Positions 59,290 through 64,000 of a DNA stretch of 64,000 nt are shown here, in pieces. Made by a program: the position numbers and the translations under genes. The DNA is taken from assembly GCA_943787295.1 (NCBI GenBank), contig CALSLW010000001.1, forward strand, positions 186,001-250,000. Direction: 5' to 3'. Each line of letters opens with the position of its first letter. The first letter of the stretch is position 1. The stretch comes from an uncultured Flavobacteriaceae bacterium (GTDB taxonomy: Bacteria > Bacteroidota > Bacteroidia > Flavobacteriales > Flavobacteriaceae). The notes beneath the pieces were generated by a model. It worked only from the letters and a program-made list of their open reading frames with translations, did no database searches and was not told the DNA's origin.

Positions 59290-59412
59290 CCTGATTTTTT
59301 AGTTAGAAGAACTAATCGCTCAAGTTGATAGAAGAACATGTTTAAACCATAAAACACTGTAAGGAAAAGGCTATAGCATCTCGTTAAACTAATCTATCAA
59401 TTCCGATTAGAT

Positions 59413-60843
59413 CTATTCTTTAATCCCAAACATCTTGTTTTGACGAATCAATTCAGCTATCCCTTCTGGAAGGTGTTCTTCCCACTTAGATTCCCCACTT
59501 TTAATCTGCTGAAGTATTTTGCGAGAAAAGATGTTTAAATAGGTCTCGTCATAATCAAAGATATCGATTACTTTTCCGTTGTATTTAAAGAACTTATAGA
59601 AATCCTTCATACGGGGATGAAGTTTGAGGTTGGTGCTATTGATAACATTCCCTTTCTCATCTTTCATAGGATAGAGGTAAACCTTGAGGTTGTTATAGAA
59701 CATTTTCCCAAAGGCCTCTAGGATACCACCCCCAAGGTCTTCGTAATAGTGTTCATCAAATATTTCAACAAAGTTGTTGACTCCCATGCTTAAGCCCAAT
59801 TGCTTTTTTGTGTATTGAGAGAGGTAATCTACCAGTTTATAGTATTCTTTAAAGTTAGAGATCATTACAATATGTCCTAAAGAGCACAAGAGTTTTGCCC
59901 TATCCATAAAGTCTTTTTCATCTATTTCTCCGTCTGCTAAAAGGTTAGAAAGCGTGATTTCAAAGATGACAACAGTTTTGCTTTCATCAACGCCAGGCTC
60001 CTGTATAAAGGCATCGAGTGCCTTTTCAAACATATCGATATTGACCTTAGTTACCGGGCGAAAACTTCCGCGAAGCGTCAAAATATTTTTCTTGTAGAGC
60101 TCTCTTGCGGGAAGTATGTTTTGCCCATTAGGGTTGAACATGACCGCGTCTGTCATTCCATTTTTTACGAGTTGTAAACTCATTAAGCGGTTGTCAACAT
60201 TTTCAAATAAAGGGCCTTTAAAATTGATGGTATCGATTTCAATGGCATCTTTATCGATGTTGTCATAAAGGTAGCGCAACAATTTTTTGGGTTCCTTATT
60301 TTTATAAAATGCACCATAAACTAAATTGACTCCTACATTTCCTAGTACCTCTTGTTGAAGCCTAGCCTCGGTTTGATGGAAACGAACGTGCAAGGTGATC
60401 TCGCTATAATCTTGGTCTGGACTAACTTGAAAACGAATTCCCATCCAGCCATGGCCTTTAAATTTTTTTGCAAAGTCAATAGTGGTTACCGTATTTGCAT
60501 AGGTAAAAAACATCTTATGGGGATTTTCACCTCTTGGGATGCGGTCTTCTAATAGCTGCATCTCGTGATTGAGCATTTTATTTAAACGCGCCTCAGTTAC
60601 ATAGCGTTTATCGTCTTCTTCCCCGTAAATATTATCACTGAAATTTTTGTCATAAGCACTAATGGTCTTTGCGATCGTACCAGATGCTCCTCCTGAACGG
60701 AAAAAGTGACGGGCGACCTCTTGTCCTGCACCAATTTCTGCAAAAGTTCCATAGATAAAGCGATTAAGGTTGATGCGTAAAGCTTTGGCTTCAACAGATG
60801 GGCGACTTTCTAATTCAGTTTCGCCAGGGAGTTGGTCAGACAT
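59413..60843 (-). CDS. Large conserved protein of unknown function
   Basis: This 476-residue soluble-looking protein is read from the ATG at 60843. It has no signal peptide or membrane segment. Relatives in Bacteroidetes sometimes carry unsupported labels (TonB receptor, nicotinate-nucleotide adenylyltransferase), but I see no plug domain or nucleotidyltransferase HxGH motif. Recognisable stretches are FIYGTFAEIGAGQEVARHFFR near residue 27 and KMFYNNLKVYLYPMKDEKGN near 380. It is divergent from the MBL-fold gene. The function cannot be assigned. Confidence 0.7.
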   Translation of the reverse strand: MSDQLPGETELESRPSVEAKALRINLNRFIYGTFAEIGAGQEVARHFFRSGGASGTIAKTISAYDKNFSDNIYGEEDDKRYVTEARLNKMLNHEMQLLEDRIPRGENPHKMFFTYANTVTTIDFAKKFKGHGWMGIRFQVSPDQDYSEITLHVRFHQTEARLQQEVLGNVGVNLVYGAFYKNKEPKKLLRYLYDNIDKDAIEIDTINFKGPLFENVDNRLMSLQLVKNGMTDAVMFNPNGQNILPARELYKKNILTLRGSFRPVTKVNIDMFEKALDAFIQEPGVDESKTVVIFEITLSNLLADGEIDEKDFMDRAKLLCSLGHIVMISNFKEYYKLVDYLSQYTKKQLGLSMGVNNFVEIFDEHYYEDLGGGILEAFGKMFYNNLKVYLYPMKDEKGNVINSTNLKLHPRMKDFYKFFKYNGKVIDIFDYDETYLNIFSRKILQQIKSGESKWEEHLPEGIAELIRQNKMFGIKE

Positions 60844-60862
60844 AGACAAATAATTAGTTTTT

Positions 60863-60907
60863 CAAATCTACAAAGATTGTAGAATTAAATGACAAGGTTT
60901 ACCTTTG
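60863..60907. promoter_or_regulatory. Overlapping divergent promoters
   Basis: On the plus strand, ATTG (60876-60879), 20 bases and TACCTTTG (60900-60907). On the minus strand, TTG (60895-60893), 22 bases and TAGATTTG (60870-60863). The two share bases and should compete. The plus start site falls near 60911, only about three bases from the ATG at 60914. Confidence 0.55.
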
Positions 60908-60913
60908 AAAAAC

Positions 60914-61687
60914 ATGATTAAGATCACTTTTTTAGGCACGGGAACTTCTCAGGGAATTCCCATTATTGGAAGTAAACACCCTGTTTGCTTGAGTAGTGAC
61001 CCTAGAGATAAGCGATTACGTGTTTCGATTGCCTTAGCTTGGGATGATTATTTTTTTGTGATCGATTGTGGGCCAGACTTTCGACAACAAATGCTGGCGA
61101 TGAATGCTCGCCAATTGGACGGAATTGTTTTCACTCATGAACATGCCGATCACACTGCAGGCTTAGATGATATTCGCCCTTTTTTCTTCCGTCAAGGAAA
61201 TATTAATATGCATATGTCTGCCAGAGTGCAAGCGTCTTTGAAGCAGCGTTTTGATTATATCTTTAACGATAAAAACAAATATCCAGGGGCACCCTCTGTC
61301 AATGTGCACAGCATTGATAAATCTAGCCCTTTTAAGCTTGGGGATAAGCAGGTAATTCCCATAGAAGTGATGCACCACAAGATGCCTGTGATGGGCTATC
61401 GTATTGATGATTTTGCTTATTTAACTGATGTTAAAACCATCGCTGATGAAGAAAAAGATAAACTTAAGGGCCTAGATGTTTTAGTCGTCAATGCATTGCG
61501 AATTGAGCCACACCCATCCCATTTAAATTTAGATGAAGCCTTAGCCTTGATTGAAAAATTGCGGCCTAAGCGTGCTTATTTAACCCATATTAGTCACTTG
61601 TTAGGTTTTCACGCAGAAGTCGAAAAAGACCTTCCTAAAAATGTTTTTCTCGCTTACGATAACCTAGAAATAACCACCTCATTATGA
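60914..61687 (+). CDS. MBL-fold metallohydrolase
   Basis: This 257-residue metallo-beta-lactamase-fold hydrolase is read from the ATG at 60914 (a TTG at 60905 lies inside the promoter element). It has GTGTSQGIP near the N-terminus, the metal-binding THEHADHTAGLDD and the late AYLTHISHLLGFH motif. It resembles PhnP-like phosphodiesterases that act on cyclic phosphates or similar small molecules. The predicted mRNA leader is only a few bases. The next gene overlaps it by four bases, so they are coupled. Confidence 0.85.
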   Translation: MIKITFLGTGTSQGIPIIGSKHPVCLSSDPRDKRLRVSIALAWDDYFFVIDCGPDFRQQMLAMNARQLDGIVFTHEHADHTAGLDDIRPFFFRQGNINMHMSARVQASLKQRFDYIFNDKNKYPGAPSVNVHSIDKSSPFKLGDKQVIPIEVMHHKMPVMGYRIDDFAYLTDVKTIADEEKDKLKGLDVLVVNALRIEPHPSHLNLDEALALIEKLRPKRAYLTHISHLLGFHAEVEKDLPKNVFLAYDNLEITTSL

Positions 61688-62172
61688 AAACTAAAATCTT
61701 TATTTACCTTTTTGCTTTTACTGCATTAATCCTTGTTTTTCAATTGGTCAATAGTTCAAAAGTAGTCAAGTATCAAGCAGGGATAATTGCAGAAAAGGTC
61801 GCGCGTATTGACACTTTAAAAGTGGCACTGGATAAAGTAGAATCTAAGTATGAAGATGATGTGTATTTTTCTTTAGATCAAAATGAAGAAGCCCAATCCT
61901 TTTATCCCGATGAGGATCCTGCGGTGATTATCGAATTGGTAAAAGAAAAACTCTACGAAAGCAATACCATTAAAGGAGATAACCCTCTAGTGCTTTACAG
62001 TGGTGCTGGAAAAAAATTTTTAATTAATAAAATTAAAGTACTAAATCACAAATGGGTAATTGCAGATTTTTCTGATGGAACAGATTGGGGGGAAATTCTA
62101 ATCGAATACCAAATAAGAGGAGGGGAGATCAAATTGAATGTCTTAGATCAACTGCTGTATTACAATGATTAA
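61684..62172 (+). CDS. Membrane-anchored protein of unknown function
   Basis: This 162-residue protein has an N-terminal membrane helix (IFIYLFAFTALILVF), a coiled segment (about 25-60) and a C-terminal small domain (KGDNPLVLYSGAGKKFLINK). It overlaps the MBL gene by four bases (ATGA overlap), suggesting co-translation. Its end overlaps the convergent esterase by four bases. No family recognised. Confidence 0.65.
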   Translation: MKTKIFIYLFAFTALILVFQLVNSSKVVKYQAGIIAEKVARIDTLKVALDKVESKYEDDVYFSLDQNEEAQSFYPDEDPAVIIELVKEKLYESNTIKGDNPLVLYSGAGKKFLINKIKVLNHKWVIADFSDGTDWGEILIEYQIRGGEIKLNVLDQLLYYND

Positions 62173-62819
62173 GTATTCGTTTTTAACCAAGCGAGGAGAT
62201 CAGCAAAATTCTCTGGATTAATGCCGTGTCCAGCGGGGTATTCCTTATACTCCACTTTTAAGTCTTTTTTTTCGACTAATGCAATGCCTTTTCTCGCCCA
62301 GTCAACTGGAAGGGTGGGGTCTTCAGTACCGTGACTGCTAAAGATACGCAGTTGGTCTAATCCTTCTTTGGCGTAGCCAAAAATATTTTCGTTCACATAA
62401 CCGCTTAAGGCAATGATTTTATCGATGCGTTCTGGGTGGCTTAAGCCCACAGCCCAACTCAAGATGGCGCCTTGACTAAAGCCTAATAAGGATACTTTTT
62501 GACCTTCGAGTTTAAATTGCTCGAGATGATAATCAATGTTGTAGAGGATGATTTCTTGTGCTCTCTTAGCTTCAGCATCATCGCTCCATTTATCTTGTTG
62601 CTCATTAAAGTGAATGGAATACCACGCATATCCTCCAAAACCAAGCGTTAAAGGGGCGCGAAGCGAGATGATTAAATATTCTTCTGGAAGGTAATTCGCA
62701 AAAGAATAAAGGTCTTCTTCGTGACTTCCATAGCCGTGTAAAAGGAAAAGTATAGGGGTCTTTCCTCCTTCTTTTAATGGTCGCCTAATGCGATAATCTA
62801 GCACTTGATTGATTTCCAT
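62169..62819 (-). CDS. Alpha/beta hydrolase, carboxylesterase/phospholipase type
   Basis: This 216-residue alpha/beta-hydrolase contains the nucleophile motif GFSQG (about 115), the acid in SHGTEDPTLPV and the histidine in AGHGINPENF, matching the carboxylesterase/lysophospholipase group (Pfam Abhydrolase_2). There is no signal peptide, so it is probably cytoplasmic. It is two bases downstream of the dihydroorotase-like gene and is the last of that minus-strand pair. Confidence 0.9.
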   Translation of the reverse strand: MEINQVLDYRIRRPLKEGGKTPILFLLHGYGSHEEDLYSFANYLPEEYLIISLRAPLTLGFGGYAWYSIHFNEQQDKWSDDAEAKRAQEIILYNIDYHLEQFKLEGQKVSLLGFSQGAILSWAVGLSHPERIDKIIALSGYVNENIFGYAKEGLDQLRIFSSHGTEDPTLPVDWARKGIALVEKKDLKVEYKEYPAGHGINPENFADLLAWLKTNT

Positions 62820-62821
62820 GC

Positions 62822-64000
62822 TTATTTTAATGCGATTTTATTTCCGCTAATGCTACCGTAAACTTTTCCCTGAGTACTGTGTCCTAAAAAGGCACAATTT
62901 TGGGTTGAAGAAAGGAGATCCTCTTTGGTGAATTTCCCTGCACCATTAGGGGTAAAGAGACTAAGGTTTGCGACTTGACCTTCTTCGATTTTAGTGCTTG
63001 ATAAACCAAAAGTGGTTCTTCCTTTTGTCAAGAACTGAATCACTTTTTGGGTAGGGAAGAAGGTGTTAAGCACACCAAAGGCAGCTTCTAAGCCAACTGT
63101 TCCGCTGGTCGCATGTTCAAATTCTACATGCTTTAATTCTTTATTTAAAGGTTGATGGTGAGAACTAATCATATCGATAGTCCCATCGAGTAAACCTTCT
63201 TTAAGCGCCTCTCTATCTTTTTCTGTACGAAGTGGAGGAGAGAGTTTAAATCGAGTTTCAAAACCAAAGAGGGCATCGTCTGTATAGCAAAGATTTGCTA
63301 AGGCAACACTACAGCTCACCTTCAGCCCCTTTTTCTTTGCTGCACGGATAAGTTCCACGCCTTCTGCAGTTGAAACAAAAGGAATGTGAAGTTTTCCACC
63401 GGCATAGGCTAGAATATGTAAATCTCGGTTGATTTGCAGGGTTTCATTAAGGCTAGGGATTCCAGCTAAACCTAGCTGGGTGCTGCTATTTCCTTCGTGT
63501 GCAACACCGTTTCCACCGATGCGATTATCCTGAGGGCTAGAGATGATCAGTGCATTAAATCGCTGGGCATAAAGCAAGGCGGTTTTGAGTAATTCTGGGT
63601 TCTCAATAGGCTTTAAAAAGTCGCCAAAAGCAACAGCGCCATTGTTTTGTAAATCGTATAATTCTGTCATTAACTTCCCAGCCTGGCCTTTTGTAAGAGC
63701 GGCTATTGGATGCATCTCTGTGGGGTGGTCAGAACGATAGTTTTTTAATTGTATCACTGCCGATTGACTATCGATGGTGGGTTGTGTTTCAGGCTCTAAG
63801 GCGATATCAGTAAAGCCACTTAAGGCCGCTGTTCGCAAACCATTTTCAAGGGTTTCGCGTTCTTCATAGCCTGGTTCACCAAAGCAGACACTTGAATCAA
63901 ACCAACCCATAGAGAGGTGAAGATTGTCTTTTTTAACGGTAACATCGGCTGCTTCTTCTAGGGCGGCTCCTATTTTTGTAATCGTACCACCTGAAATAAA
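62822..64000 (-). CDS. Dihydroorotase-like protein, apparently catalytically inactive (5' end outside window)
   Basis: This is the C-terminal 392 codons or so of an amidohydrolase-fold protein; the start lies beyond 64000. The window-edge sequence (ISGGTITKIG) is in frame, confirming that it extends upstream. The dihydroorotase metal motif, normally HxH followed by LREPG, reads DSSVCFGEPG: both His are replaced (Ser and Cys) and the substrate Arg by Gly. The late DHAP-type motif reads SSHHQPLN. It is therefore probably a noncatalytic dihydroorotase homologue, comparable to the partner subunits (PyrC') of some aspartate carbamoyltransferases. Reduced or different activity cannot be excluded. 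Confidence 0.85.
   Translation of the reverse strand, partial: FISGGTITKIGAALEEAADVTVKKDNLHLSMGWFDSSVCFGEPGYEERETLENGLRTAALSGFTDIALEPETQPTIDSQSAVIQLKNYRSDHPTEMHPIAALTKGQAGKLMTELYDLQNNGAVAFGDFLKPIENPELLKTALLYAQRFNALIISSPQDNRIGGNGVAHEGNSSTQLGLAGIPSLNETLQINRDLHILAYAGGKLHIPFVSTAEGVELIRAAKKKGLKVSCSVALANLCYTDDALFGFETRFKLSPPLRTEKDREALKEGLLDGTIDMISSHHQPLNKELKHVEFEHATSGTVGLEAAFGVLNTFFPTQKVIQFLTKGRTTFGLSSTKIEEGQVANLSLFTPNGAGKFTKEDLLSSTQNCAFLGHSTQGKVYGSISGNKIALK

Overview
The window is a contiguous piece of core chromosome from a Bacteroidetes bacterium, most likely a marine member of the Flavobacteriaceae. The evidence is AT-rich DNA, promoters of the Bacteroidetes type (TTG, about 19-22 bases, then TAnnTTTG), genes that mostly lack a Shine-Dalgarno sequence, and family versions typical of flavobacteria: fused ThrA, ClpC, YfhO, DUF4834, BshA, an LptD-like barrel and a TamB-like protein. 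I see no insertion sequence, prophage, CRISPR array or rRNA operon. Most genes are housekeeping, and the unusual material lies in short intergenic stretches, small genes and proteins that have lost expected catalytic or cluster residues.

1-10 kb: the start of a thr operon on the minus strand (thrA, then the first codons of a probable thrB) with a possible threonine-rich leader peptide, then clpC. gyrA diverges from clpC around a perfect 17-bp palindrome and is followed by a TPR protein. 9-12.6 kb: an NlpC/P60 hydrolase, a membrane HD phosphohydrolase and a tRNA-Ser/Pro/Arg cluster with a clear promoter and terminator. 12.9-21.7 kb: DUF4442 and nitronate monooxygenase genes, a minus-strand tsaD-rsmE-AI-2E-type permease operon, and divergent tamB.

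21.7-24.6 kb: a glycolytic and sugar operon (pfkA, gapA, BadF-type kinase). 24.6-27.7 kb: lptD and ridA on the minus strand. 27.8-37.0 kb: a long plus-strand run of envelope and redox genes (amidase, MlaD-type protein, two Fe-S oxidoreductase subunits with a HAD gene between them, a conserved protein, a GH3/beta-lactamase fusion, bshA). Here lipid-transport, electron-transfer, peptidoglycan-recycling and low-molecular-weight-thiol genes lie almost end to end.

37.0-46.5 kb is the loosest part of the window: a penicillin-acylase family enzyme, pterin dehydratase, several tiny membrane or zinc-ribbon genes, a lectin-domain protein, katG, unrecognised genes, two structured noncoding stretches and one gene broken by a nonsense codon. 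46.5-54.3 kb: an outer-membrane protein-GNAT-mnmE operon, then DUF4834-yfhO-flippase. 54.4-64 kb: uvrA, an ECF-type sigma factor with a small downstream gene, nth (lacking the usual Fe-S cysteines), bcp, a large conserved protein of unknown function divergent from an MBL hydrolase, an esterase, and a dihydroorotase-like gene that lacks its metal ligands and runs off the window.
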